Part shown: positions 53,338 to 63,164 of the stretch, one piece after another
Layout of the letters: every line of letters begins with the position of its first letter
Numbering within the stretch: the stretch's first letter is position 1
Source of the DNA: Incurvaria masculella
Taxonomy: Eukaryota > Arthropoda > Insecta > Lepidoptera > Incurvariidae
DNA length: 64,000 bases
Assembly (NCBI GenBank): GCA_946894095.1
Contig: OX335647.2
Span: 23,082,001 to 23,146,000, forward strand
Direction of reading: 5' to 3'
The notes under the pieces: model-generated
What the model was told of the DNA's origin: nothing
The model's input: the letters and a program-made list of their open reading frames with translations, nothing else
The model's database searches: none
Program-made: the position numbers and the translations under genes

Positions 53338-53690
53338 ATTCTGTGTCACACAGAATTTGATTCTGTGACACCCGTCACTGTCAGTCACTGTTTGGACAGC
53401 AGCATATCCACTCAGGAAAGCGAAAACGAGTTAGTCACAGATGAAAGTGAGACACTTTCGCATGACGCCATCAAACATCTAATGTTATGATGTGTCTTGC
53501 ACCCTAATAAGAATAATTAGATAAGGACAACACTAAGGTGATTCGTAAGTGTCATTTCATGAGTACGAAAGCGTTGTGACTCAACAGTGAGTCACCTGTG
53601 ACACACGGGTGAGAATGTCATGCGTTGACCCCCTAGGGGTCTGCTCGTAAAAGCGAAAGCGAGAAGTTCTCGTTTCGCTTCGGTCAAACT
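53338..53690. other. Cluster of short inverted repeats
   Basis: ATTCTGTG-TCA-CACAGAAT (53338-53356), GTGACTC...GAGTCAC (about 53577-53596), GACCCC-CTA-GGGGTC type (about 53629-53643) and AGCGAAAGCGAGAA/TTCTCGTTTCGCT with one bulge (about 53651-53680). AGCGAAAACGAG near 53419 is a related half-site. Possibly a decayed foldback element; no second copy. Confidence 0.5.
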
Positions 53691-55265
53691 CTGCGTGGTA
53701 TCTCGTATCTCTATCTCTAGTTTCCAACAATGACATATTTCTTCTTAAATTTCTAAGAGTATGTTTATTTCTGAGAGTCTACCTATGATCGTCCATAAAA
53801 AAAGAACAAAATGTTTCCCACTCTATTTCATATTCACCATTTGAAATTCATATAAACGGAGGTAATTACTCGTTGACAAAGAGCACGGCGCTTGTTGACA
53901 ATGTCCTCACTTGACGTGTGCACCGGACGATTGTGAGGCAACCCGGGCTCACTCACTTGATTGTCGTGCAATTACAACTGGCAACACGGGTAATGACGAC
54001 GGATGTGCTGATGGAAGATTTGCTTCGAGCGCCAAACAGTGCGGTGCAGTAGTCAAGGTCTTAAGGCGCTGGGACTAGCCAACTACTCGCGCCATACAAA
54101 TGCACCTTTAAACAAATGTAATAATATGTAGTGAAACGCCTCAGCAAGTTTAAATAGAACTCCAGACTGATAATGGAATGTTAATATTCATATAATAATA
54201 TTATTTATTCCATCATTTATTTAAATAATAATAATAATAAAAAGTCGATTTTTCACATTAGAAATCTGAAAGTAATATGTTTTCTAGATATTAGCAACAA
54301 CCGCATATATGCATAAACAAATAATTCCATTTGCTTTTAGATTTCTACATTTAGTCAAAAGAGTTCGGAAATGGAAACTGTTTCAACAACGTATTTTGTA
54401 TCGAAAAAGAAAACATACATGAACGAAAATAAGTCGATTCCTAGACAAGGAATAATATATTGTAAGAATGACAAATCTAATCGTCATCCTTAGTTAGTTA
54501 ACTTGGGGTGCCTCGTCTAACTTTGCGATTTGGCTAGTACCAGGGCCTTAAGAGCCCTACATCACTGAATTAGAAAAATGAATAGGGAAGAAAACTGCTT
54601 ATATATCACGACAGTTGGCGTCTAGGTAGGTTGCCTAAAAGATATGTCAAAGCTGTCAGACATTCTACAAAATAAAACAGAAATTACTCAATTTCCTCGA
54701 TATTATTCCAAAAAAAAATTCACCTAAATTATGATGTTTCTGTTTTATTTAGGATTGCCAATAGGGTAATAGACATATAAGTAACGCAAGGAAATATTTT
54801 ACAATGATGTTGTATTTGTGGACACCCCACAAACAATGATAAATATATACGTCAATGCCCACAAGCGACAAACACAACATGCTTAAATATTACAGAAAAT
54901 ATTTTTTACAATAATCTTAATGGCATTAACAAAATGTACGCTTCTGAAAAAAGATTGTTGGTAAAAACATTAAATATTAATTATTGCTCACTCTCTGTTA
55001 TGCAAGGAGTCAGCAAAAATATCAAATTTGTTACGCCAGCTGTTGCTTACATTGCACATTCAAATTTCAAATAAAATATCAAAGTAACCTAACCTAACCT
55101 ATAATATAATTCATTTCTAACTTTGTGCTGGCCAATTACATTAAAGTTATTACGAAAACTAACTAGGTAATTACTTTTGCTCAAAACGTCGTACTTTTGA
55201 GATAAAGCTAGATTTCTGAAGCGAACATTTTGTATGAAATTGTAAAATATCGACGAACCTTGGAT
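53691..55265. other. 1.6 kb without a supported gene
   Basis: AT-rich with an (AAT)n tract at 54223-54240. CCTAACCTAACCTA near 55087 is a short run of a pentamer related to insect telomere repeats but too short to mean much. Confidence 0.4.
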
Positions 55266-56214
55266 ACGTTGTAACATACGTTACTTTATTTATTTTCATT
55301 TTTAGGCAATATCAATATCTGTATGTCATATATTTCTTGAACTACACTTACGGTAGCCTTCATAAAGATGTCAGTGCCTATGCATACTCACAATAGACAT
55401 TTATAGTTATCTACATAATGGAAAAATACACGTTTCAAGGAACCAACGGTCAAAATTCTTCTTTAACACAAAACAACAAACCACGAACTTTAGTACATCT
55501 CTTTCTACCACTCAGCAATTCAAGGATGCTGTCTCCCTCATGCGCGCGCGCTTGTCGTCGAACCTCAGGCGTCAGGCGATCCTACAAAGCCCATGGGAGA
55601 GGACCACGACGGCAGCCATCTTGTTGTTCGCCCGCCACGGCGCGAGGGCAGCTCGCCGCCACAGACCGCCGGCCGCCGCTAGTGGCGCCGGGCGCGTCCC
55701 GTCGTCTCGCCTCCAGAGACCGCCTACCGCCGCGAGTAACGCCAGTCGCGTCCCGGGGTCTTGTCGTCGCCGCTTTCGGGCTGGCTCGGTGGAGCACAGC
55801 CGCGCCCTCCGTGTCTTCGGCGATCACCCCGTGCTCCTTGGAGTGGAGACGTCATCACCCCAGTGGTATCGTAACGAACCTTGTTTTTTTGCCGGCTTGA
55901 GAGTCAGTGCGCGTAACACTTCTCAGTGTCATTGTTCGTATTAGGGGACCCAATTAGGAAACTACTCTACTTCTTTACCTATTTGTGTTTATGCTTATTC
56001 TAGAAGCTTTTGTTTCTAGAAGAATTTTGACCGTTGGTTCCTTGAAACGTGTATTTTTCCATTACGTAGATAAGTATAAATGTCTATTGTGAGTATGCAT
56101 AGGCACTGACATCGTTCTGAAGGTTGCCGTAAGTGTAGTTCAAGAAATATATGACATGCAGATATTGATATTGCCTAAAAAATAAAATAAATAGAGTAAC
56201 GTATGTTACAACGT
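55266..56214. mobile_element. Long-TIR element with GC-rich cargo
   Basis: Inverted repeats of 197 bp each (55266-55462 and 56018-56214), about 95% identical by eye, enclose 555 bp of different composition. The tip is ACGTTGTAACATACGTTAC; the inner edge is GGTCAAAATTCTTCT. The arms are AT-rich while the core at 55520-55870 is strongly GC-rich and CpG-containing. No clear target duplication. The structure fits a non-autonomous DNA transposon that has captured foreign sequence. Confidence 0.85.
55418..55900 (+). CDS. Hypothetical ORF across TIR and cargo, Arg/Pro/Ala-rich
   Basis: 160-codon frame whose ATG lies in the left inverted repeat and whose body lies in the GC-rich cargo. It contains two imperfect 18-residue repeats (TDRRPPLVAPGASRRLAS and RDRLPPRVTPVASRGLVV), matching a 54-bp DNA repeat at 55663-55716 / 55717-55770. 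A repeat period divisible by three suggests the cargo once coded, in this or another frame. A second frame (55540-55944) is also open, and no known domain is visible. It could equally be non-coding GC-rich DNA. Confidence 0.25.
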   Translation: MEKYTFQGTNGQNSSLTQNNKPRTLVHLFLPLSNSRMLSPSCARACRRTSGVRRSYKAHGRGPRRQPSCCSPATARGQLAATDRRPPLVAPGASRRLASRDRLPPRVTPVASRGLVVAAFGLARWSTAAPSVSSAITPCSLEWRRHHPSGIVTNLVFLPA

Positions 56215-56237
56215 GAACACGTTCACGCTAGACCGGT

Positions 56238-56612
56238 ATTTTTAAGTAACTGGATATGGATGGTTATACCACACCCACCGTCATGTTATTAGCCTAACAT
56301 ACCGCATTCCCGAAGAAATTGTGTGCCATTCCGGGGCTGAATGAAATTGAAAACGCTGACAATTTTTGGTTTGCCGCTTATACCATTTTTTTAATCCAAT
56401 GCGATAATACTAACCCTACGACCTAGTAAAGGCAGGGGTTTTTCCCACAGTTTTACATGGATTACGAATTGTGAAACAGCTCGCATTCGTTACGAAATGC
56501 ACTTATATAACTCAAAAAGAAAAAGGTGAAGAAACATTAATGGCCCGGGTTTGGAACCCATAAGGTTTGGTATGGAAGGCAAGCACAGCCCCCCTAAGCT
56601 GCGAGCCGCTCT
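56238..56612 (-). mobile_element. tRNA-headed SINE, older full-length copy
   Basis: Starts just 24 bp after the long-TIR element. Tail T run at 56238, body with several small deletions, TTACATGGATTACGAATTGTG, GCATTCGTTACGAAATGC, then GGCCCGGGTTTGGAACCC at the B-box region and CTAAGCTGCGAGCCGCTC at the head end. Confidence 0.75.
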
Positions 56613-57351
56613 TCAATTAATGTAAACAGAAATCTAACATATGTATTAGTATTGTAAGTACTTAAAGACGTCTCTCATCTCTACCTCACATCACATACGA
56701 ACGAAAGTGAACTTGCGAGACGCGATTTCCACGCAACGAGCGCAAATTCCGCGCGCCTGCGCCGTGACGCAACAATTTGCATGGCCGGGCGAGTCTCTAT
56801 TGGGTGCATTATCGCGAGGTGTTGCGATGCGAGCATGGCGGCCCCAACCCGGCGAGGCGCGTGGGAAGTTAGCACAGTGCGAGGCGCATTCACGCTCGTG
56901 TTTTCGACTGGCGGATCTGCAGGCCTATTCCTGGAATTCCGCAATCAGTAATCAGGAATCCTGAGTCTTTATCTGGATTTATTTATGTCTGATCGTAAAG
57001 CGATTTTATCGACGGAAAATTCTTGATTGAATTGAAATACTATGCTCCGAAATCTTTTCGTCGTGAACATCGCTTTGAAAAGCCATTTCCAGACTCAGGA
57101 TTCCAGATAACTGATTACGGAATTTCAGAAATCGACCTGCTGCTGTCCCTTAGACCATGCACTACGTCCAATAAGTAACTGAAGATATCCGGAGATTATG
57201 CACAGGTGTATTTGCATGGTTTCACGACCTTGGATTAGATCATTCAATTTCAATGAACAAGCTAGTGTTTGTAAATAAATACCGACAAAAATAAAAAAAA
57301 TACACCTTGAAAACAATTATTTACCTAGCACAAGTTTGATTGATGTAATCT
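56613..57351. other. No gene; GC-rich island 56690-56930
   Basis: Unique GC-richer block followed by AT-rich DNA. CCTGGAATTCCGCAATCAG (56929) and its near-inverse CTGATTACGGAATTTCAG (57111) bracket about 200 bp and may be a decayed inverted repeat. Confidence 0.35.
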
Positions 57352-57509
57352 AAATTTTCACAGAGTATGTATTTATTTTGCCGCTATAACAACAAATCGG
57401 TAAAATTATAAAATAATAAAAATTACAGCGGAACCCCATACAAAAAACGTGATTTTTTGACGTTAAACTTTTTCGGAGCGAGTCCAACTCACACCTGGCC
57501 GGTTTTTAC
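57352..57509 (+). repeat. Lepidopteran repeat family E, 5'-truncated copy 6
   Basis: Starts in the TTTTCACAGAGTATGTATTT segment and ends GAGTCCAACTCACACCTGGCCGG. The GGGTTCCGTACCC end is missing. Confidence 0.75.
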
Positions 57510-58825
57510 AACTAACTGGTTTTGGATGGCTAATACAATACCTGATAATACAATACCTAATATTAGCCGAACAATTAGGCTGAAGTCCTTAGCCTGAGTT
57601 TTATACCATCGCAAAAATATCTGTCGACTTCAAATGTGGGCGATACGAAAACGACATTTAGTTCCCTCAGTCCGAGTTTGCTTTCATTATCTTTCCAACG
57701 CGTAATTAAAACTAAATTAATTGCTCATTTCGACCTGGTTAGGTCCTCAACTGCGATGTTGATTTATGTTCAATCCGATTCTGCGTTACGGGAAATACTT
57801 CAGACTTTCGCATTTCGCGGCTTACAGTTGGGCTGAAGCGGATGGTCGGTTGAATTACAAAATTCTAACCACAACTATCCTATACAAATGGAGTACTTAC
57901 TTACTTTCTATTCAAGCATTTTATGACCACAAGATAGCGTCGATTGAATCGCGTTCAAACTGATCGACGTTGATCGGGTCGCTCGGTGATATCTAATGCA
58001 AACCAGAAGCGTTTAACGACATGCACTTGTTGAATGGATGGACATGTTACCGGCATCTTGCGATACAGGCTAACGCTCGTAATGACTGGTCGATTCGTTG
58101 TCTATGGTTGTCCATGTCACCTTCCATGTTTGATGCATCTTTTCATATATTGCAGTGGGATTAAACTTTGATTTTGACACGAAATAATGAGCGTTCGCTT
58201 CTGGAATTCCCATAAATATTCGGCGATCTGCCACGAAAGAACGTCACTCTTAAAGGACTCAATTGCACTCGAGTTGCACAAATAAATGTTCAAATCAGAA
58301 TATTAACAACTTTGTCTTTACTGAATATTAACATCAAATGATGTATACACTATCGCATTTTTAAAGATGTTCTACATAAGCTTACACAAATAAAGGTAGA
58401 AGATTGTATTTAATTAGTAGAGCTATACAGTTATTCCTTCCAGCTTAATTAACCTAGTGAACACCCATTTAGATATGTGTGTGTTGCACTTATATAATAG
58501 GTCTATGGGGTGGGATGTTTGTATTTATACCATAATTGATTTGTGCTCCTAGCCAAATCGCGTTCTAGCCGGTTAACATCAGCCGTAGCATCAACGTCCA
58601 GCGATCGCATCCGAGCGACATCTTCAAGCCGCGACGGCAAGCCGCCACCGCAACTGCCGCCGCCGCCGCCAGCTTACGCCCGCGCGACGCGGAAATCGCG
58701 AGCGGTTTTCACTTTTCTCGAGCAAGCGTAAACGTCGGCAGCCCGAAGCAAACATGCAAATTCTGCCGCCGTTAAAATGTGCAGTTCAACGGATTTGTAT
58801 TGGTCATTCGGCCGGTCGCCTGACT
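57510..58825. other. No supported gene; SINE scrap and GC-rich island
   Basis: A SINE 3'-end scrap (ACTGGTTTTGGATGGCTAATAC) lies at 57510-57600. A unique GC-rich island with CCGCCGCCGCCGCC lies at 58545-58740. The rest is AT-rich. Confidence 0.4.
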
Positions 58826-59366
58826 TTAAGGTGGCCCAACCCGGCGGGCCTAACTCATTCGCGGGCACGGTACAAAACCGTGCTGTAGCGCTCTGGGACC
58901 TTCTCTGTTTCAAAGAATAAGACAAAGAGGAAGATGCAACTTGTCCACAAAAAAGACAATGTGCATAGTGTATGATTTGGTAAGATTTACGAAAATTTTA
59001 AGTTCAAGACGACTTATAGCTAAAAGTAAACCACGACCGCTGTAGTCAAAAATCTAACAAAAACCAAATAGATCATAAATCTTGATTAAATAAGCTATGT
59101 CTGATGACTAATCTTTTTACGATGTTCTTACTTTATCATTGCGTAATCCACCTCCAAAGTTATTGTATAAAACGCGCGAAAAATTCGACCTTTCGGACCT
59201 TATAACTTAGAAACCAAACACAATTTTACAATGCCAATGGTCATCAGACATCTAGTTCGATCAAATAAAGCTATTTTGAGCAAAATTTTGGATCTCTGAC
59301 AAGAAATATGGGCGTGATATTCTTTCCCCTTTTGTATGGGGAGATGAGCGGGTTGGGCCGCCTTAA
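58826..59366 (-). mobile_element. TTAA-flanked MITE family A, copy 8
   Basis: 541 bp, reverse orientation, TTAA at both ends. It lacks the GGCTCCGTGATG piece found in the other full copies (small deletion near 58925). The last tip reads GGGCCGCCTTAA. Confidence 0.85.
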
Positions 59367-59736
59367 TACATATAAGACATAAGAAATTTTATTTGCCACA
59401 ACACTTAAGTACAAAAGAGTAATGAACAAAAAACTAAGTTAAAACACTTAAACATTGCATTCTCTTGTAGGCTTCTTAAATTTGTGACAAATGGGATCAA
59501 TCTCAGCTCTCTCGCAGAAAACTACGAAGCTGGTATTCAGACGAATCCCTACTATAACTATCTTTAAACATTGCAGTTTAGTTGACGCTGCTTCGTGTTT
59601 GCCAGAAAAAAAATTCGGAAAATTAGCTTAATTCTATAAAAAAAGTTCAACAGTGTGTGTGTTTGTAAAAAATAATCAAATTTAGGTTCTGTGTAAGTGT
59701 GTGAAAGAGATTAATAATGTGAGGTGTGTCATTTAT

Positions 59737-60110
59737 CTCTACTTATATAAAAGGCAACGTCTGTCCACATGCACGAGATAATCTCCGTAACCACAAAACA
59801 GATCAAGATGCGATTTAAACCAATTTCAAGAGAACATCGCGGAGAACGCTTTAAGGTACATACCATCACGCTAAATATCCAAAGGGCTGAGCAATATCAA
59901 TGAAATTACTCTCAAACAAAATTAATACCATGCCGTGGCGTATGGTGGCGTTACTTGCGACGTCATTCAACGATTCACTATTTTCGCATTAATGTTCAGA
60001 AAGCGGATGGCGCAGGGCGGAGTACTGACTCTTCTATACGTATTTTGTTCGGGAGGCTGTAGGTTCGAATCCTGATAGCGTCAATTTTTTTTTTCGTTTT
60101 TTTTACATTT
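59737..60110 (+). mobile_element. Helitron-like element with tRNA-like module, copy 1
   Basis: Begins CTCTACTTATATAAAAGGC. It shares GGTACATACCATCACGCTAAA, AAGGGCTGAGCAATATCAATG and GTATTTTGTTCG with the next copy. Near the 3' side it has GATGGCGCAGGGCGGAG (A-box-like) and GTAGGTTCGAATCCTGAT (a good B box and T arm), followed by T-rich sequence. The tRNA-like part lacks a proper cloverleaf, so it is not a tRNA gene. Class tentative. Confidence 0.6.
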
Positions 60111-60157
60111 TATTGTTTATGGGGTCTCGCATATAATAATTGTAGCATGGATTAGAC

Positions 60158-60500
60158 TTATCTCTACTTATATAAAAGAGTAATAAATATTATATTATAA
60201 ATATAAATATTATAAATATAGTCTGTCTAGATGCGTTTACGCATGCAAGAGTTTACAGAAAATATCGCTGGGCTCACTCTAGGATACATACCATCACGCT
60301 AAATATTCTAAGGGCTGAGCAATATCAATGAAATTACTCCATCCCGTGGCGCATGACGGCGTCATTTTGCCAGAACCGATTAACAATTTTCGCGTTAAAC
60401 GTAGAAAGCCGGTTGGCATAGCGCGCATAATCGACTGTTTTGAATATATTTTGTTCGAGGGAGGGTTCACGTTCGAATCCTGAAATCTCAATATGTTTTT
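60158..60500 (+). mobile_element. Helitron-like element with tRNA-like module, copy 2
   Basis: Begins TCTCTACTTATATAAAAGAG, has an AT-rich insertion near 60180-60220, then the same blocks as copy 1 through TTGGCATAGCGCGCATAATC and ACGTTCGAATCCTGAAATC. The two copies are head-to-tail and only about 50 bp apart. Confidence 0.6.
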
Positions 60501-60658
60501 CTGTTTTTTTTATCTGGCATATAATTATAACATGGATTCGACATAATAGATCTAATTTTTGTTTCAGGTTTTTTTACGTAATAGCTTAATGGCAAAACTA
60601 TTTTCCTAAGGAACAATTTTAATTCATGGTAGTCAGTGCGAGGAATTTTGTTCCCGAG

Positions 60659-60780
60659 TACGGCTGAGTTAATCAATGTTCAAACACGTCACTTTTAGCG
60701 AACCGCATGGAGTTCCTTCAATACTGTCCATACAAAGTGACGTGTTTAATCATACGCTGACGTTGATATTGATATGCAAT
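60659..60780 (+). mobile_element. Hairpin MITE family F, copy 4 (truncated)
   Basis: AAACACGTCACTTTTAGCGAAC, GGAGTTCCTTCAATACTGTCC and CAAAGTGACGTGTTTAATC; outer ends incomplete. Confidence 0.65.
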
Positions 60781-61263
60781 TCCTTTCGAAACTTTGGGCG
60801 AAGAGGTTGGGTTTATAGCGCCATCTCTACCCGGATAGAGGCGTTTTTTAGTTCATTAGTATTAGCGATTAGAAGTTGTACACCGTTATATGGGTTATAT
60901 CATAGATGGCGCTGTAAAAAAGAAATATATTGTGCAAATATTTTTGCAGCAACTATTTACTATGGCATTATGTAACTTTATAATTATATTATTTGCTTTT
61001 GTGTACAAAAACTTTGTATGGGCCAGAAAAGGATTAAATTAGGCATGGGGAACTATCTTTTGTCTGAAAGAAAATCTTGAAACGTATGAAAATGTGTATG
61101 GGTAACCCATAATATCTTCAAACTAGGTATAAGAAAACGCACCTGTTTTTTATTGAATAGTTTCTATGGTTTGGTCAAGAATATAAGTTTGGTGTTGGTC
61201 ATCACTGATTGCACTTATGTATCTTCTTTCCAGGCTCGCTAACTTTAGGGCTAATTAGCATCA
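60781..61263. other. No gene; inverted GCGCCATCT motif
   Basis: TAGCGCCATCT (60815) and AGATGGCGCTG (60903) are inverted around about 80 bp. The rest is AT-rich. Confidence 0.35.
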
Positions 61264-61390
61264 GTGGGCCCATTCAGGTAAGAGTGACTTCAAGTTCGAG
61301 AGTGAGTTAACTTAAAAATAGCTGGGAAATATATAATTAGTTGATATTTAACGACGAGTTCGATCTCACTCTTACCTGAATGGGCACCCA
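61264..61390. mobile_element. Small MITE with 19-bp perfect TIRs
   Basis: CCCATTCAGGTAAGAGTGA (61269-61287) and its exact inverse (61366-61384) enclose about 80 bp, with weaker pairing further in (TTCGAGAGTGAG / GAGTTCGATC). Each TIR contains a consensus 5' splice site, CAG|GTAAG. Confidence 0.75.
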
Positions 61391-61654
61391 TGCAAAATTA
61401 TGAGAGGGGTGTGCAAATAAGCAGTGGTATGAAATGCTTATAAAAGTTCCACGTCTAGCCTGATTCTGCTCACAACTTAAAAGCTACATGAAATAACACT
61501 AAATTACCAGAGCGGTGAGCATTAGGGTGAAATGCTTATAACTTGAGAACCACTCACCCGATTTATATGCGAATTGTATCTACTTTTGGCATCTCTGAGT
61601 GCGCTCGAGTTACGGATGGGTGACCGTTTTAGGTGTTGAGGCTGGCTGTGTTTT

Positions 61655-61725
61655 GTATAGAGGCGTATGTTCAGCAGTGGACGCAATCACGCTGACTGAC
61701 TGACTGACTGACTGACTGACTGGCT
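61655..61725 (+). mobile_element. RTE-like LINE 3' end with (TGAC)n tail
   Basis: GAGGCGTATGTTCAGCAGTGGAC followed by GCAATCACGCTGACTGACTGAC and about seven tetranucleotide repeats. Same family as 50698-50770, opposite orientation. Confidence 0.75.
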
Positions 61726-61756
61726 GTGTATTGTATGCCACGTAAAACTTTTGTTC

Positions 61757-61855
61757 ACCTTTCGTAGGGTTAATTCCACCTGGGATGATACATACCATCG
61801 CATTGAAGGAATGCATAATCGGGGCATGAATATTGTCGTGTTTTAGATCCATTTG
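61757..61855 (+). mobile_element. SINE body fragment
   Basis: GGGTTAATTCCACCTGGGAT, ACCATCGCATTGAAGGAAT and ATATTGTCGTGTTTTAGATCC follow the shared body; no head or tail. Confidence 0.6.
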
Positions 61856-62300
61856 AATGTGGAAGTGTCATTGCGGGAAGATCCGGGTGAACCTGGTACT
61901 CTTCGACAGCCTCTTCTGGTGATGACAATCGTTGGCCACGTATTGGTTAAAACATTTTGGGAACAGAATAATGTCACAAGGTGCCAGGTCGGGACTGTAT
62001 GCAGGATAACTCATAAGTTCTACGTTTTTAACCTTTGAAAATTCGTGTCTGCATGGCCGTCTGAGAACTGGCATTGTTGTGATGCAAGATGATGCTGCGT
62101 TTACTGTTATTTTTACGAAGTTCGTCATTTACTTCCATCAAACAGATGGTGTTATACAAATCACTATTTACAGTCTCCAAAGCAACAGTCTGCATGCCTG
62201 TCTATTTCATTTTACGGCGCACATCATTTATCTTTTTGTTGTATAAAGCTTACCATCACAAAATTAGTCAGAAGATTGATGCGATAGTCGCCTTTCATAG
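61856..62300 (-). pseudogene. Mariner-like transposase remnant
   Basis: Minus-strand frames, broken by frameshifts and stops, encode the C-terminal catalytic part of a mariner transposase. In order these are VNSDLYNTICLMEVNDELRK, then ILHHNNASSQTAMQT, then (new frame) NVELMSYPAYSPDLAPCD, then (new frame) SPEEAVEEYQVH. The motif normally reading HHDNA has Asn at the second catalytic Asp. The third catalytic Asp, in SPDLAPCD, is present. No N-terminal DNA-binding region or TIRs were found. The enzyme was a cut-and-paste transposase targeting TA; this copy is dead. Confidence 0.8.
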
Positions 62301-62476
62301 TGTTTCATCGCCAAAAGCAGTTTGAAGCCGAGCAAGGCTTTGTTAACTGTCAAATTACACTTAAAATCGTATAAAATCATACTACGAAAATTTTCATAAG
62401 TTAATAACCATGGTGATATAGACACGCATTTTCTTAAATGACGCCACACTGCAAAAATAAACAAGACAAAACAGCC

Positions 62477-62633
62477 TAAGAACCGATTGCACGAAGAGAG
62501 GGATAAGTAAACATTGTTCAAACATGTCACTTTTAGTGAACCGCATAGAGTTCCTTCCATACTCTCTATGCAAAGTGACGTGTTTAAGTTGACGATGATT
62601 TATATTTTTTGCCCTTTCGTGCACTCGGCCCTA
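62477..62633 (+). mobile_element. Hairpin MITE family F, copy 5
   Basis: TAAGAACCGATTGCACGAAG to TTTCGTGCACTCGGCCCTA, with AACATGTCACTTTTAGTGAAC and AAAGTGACGTGTTTAAG inside. Near full-length, about 157 bp. Confidence 0.75.
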
Positions 62634-62799
62634 TGCGTTATGATACCAAAATATTTAATTAAACAATTTAATTACTTTTTCGGTATTTTTAGCTAAGTGG
62701 GCAGTTCCGAAAACTTATAGTGTGCCCTATGTATTATAAATGGAAATGTTATAATATTTCTTATTTAATTAAGCTATATCAGCTCCATCCGTTATGATT

Positions 62800-62942
62800 A
62801 AAAAGTAGCAGATAAATAACATCGCTATTGACCAGCCTTTTCGACTAGCCATTTGAGCTACTTTTTATCTTCTAGGAAATAATTCAGCTCGACATCAGTC
62901 TAAAACGACATGGACCCGAGCGGAGCCGGGTACCGCAGCTAG
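62800..62942 (+). mobile_element. Helitron 3' end with terminal hairpin
   Basis: ACCCG (62914) and CGGGT (62927-62931) form the terminal hairpin in GACCCGAGCGGAGCCGGGT, and the element ends GCAGCTAG (62942) followed by T. AAAAAGTAGC/GCTACTTTTT (62800-62809, 62857-62866) form an additional stem upstream. The 5' end is not located. Confidence 0.7.
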
Positions 62943-63054
62943 TATACGTATAAGAGAGTTGCAACAAGGGTGCTTGTGTGAGGGTATGTGTATGTAATGA
63001 GGTAGGGAGATTGAGTGGAATAATAATAAAATGACTTGGAGTCAATTTCGAGTA

Positions 63055-63115
63055 AGTAGCTCGAGGGGTAGGCAGAGAAGATAGAGCGCCATACGGTACG
63101 ATCACAGCACACCTC
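63055..63115 (-). repeat. Repeat family D, copy 3
   Basis: GGGGTAGGCAGAGAAGATAGAGCGCCATAC is the inverse of the D motif at 50858-50890. Confidence 0.6.
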
Positions 63116-63164
63116 TTTCGCTTTATCTAAAGTCATACGTCTTTTCATATATCCACTTCGATTA

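Noticed and set aside
55087..55101. Telomere-like CCTAA repeat
   Set aside because: Only about three pentamers (CCTAACCTAACCTA); too short to be a telomeric or interstitial telomeric tract.
60061..60076. tRNA gene suggested by GGTTCGAATCC
   Set aside because: No acceptor stem, anticodon arm or complete D arm; the module recurs inside a dispersed element.
62089..62325. 78-codon hydrophobic plus-strand frame
   Set aside because: Antisense shadow of the mariner transposase remnant.
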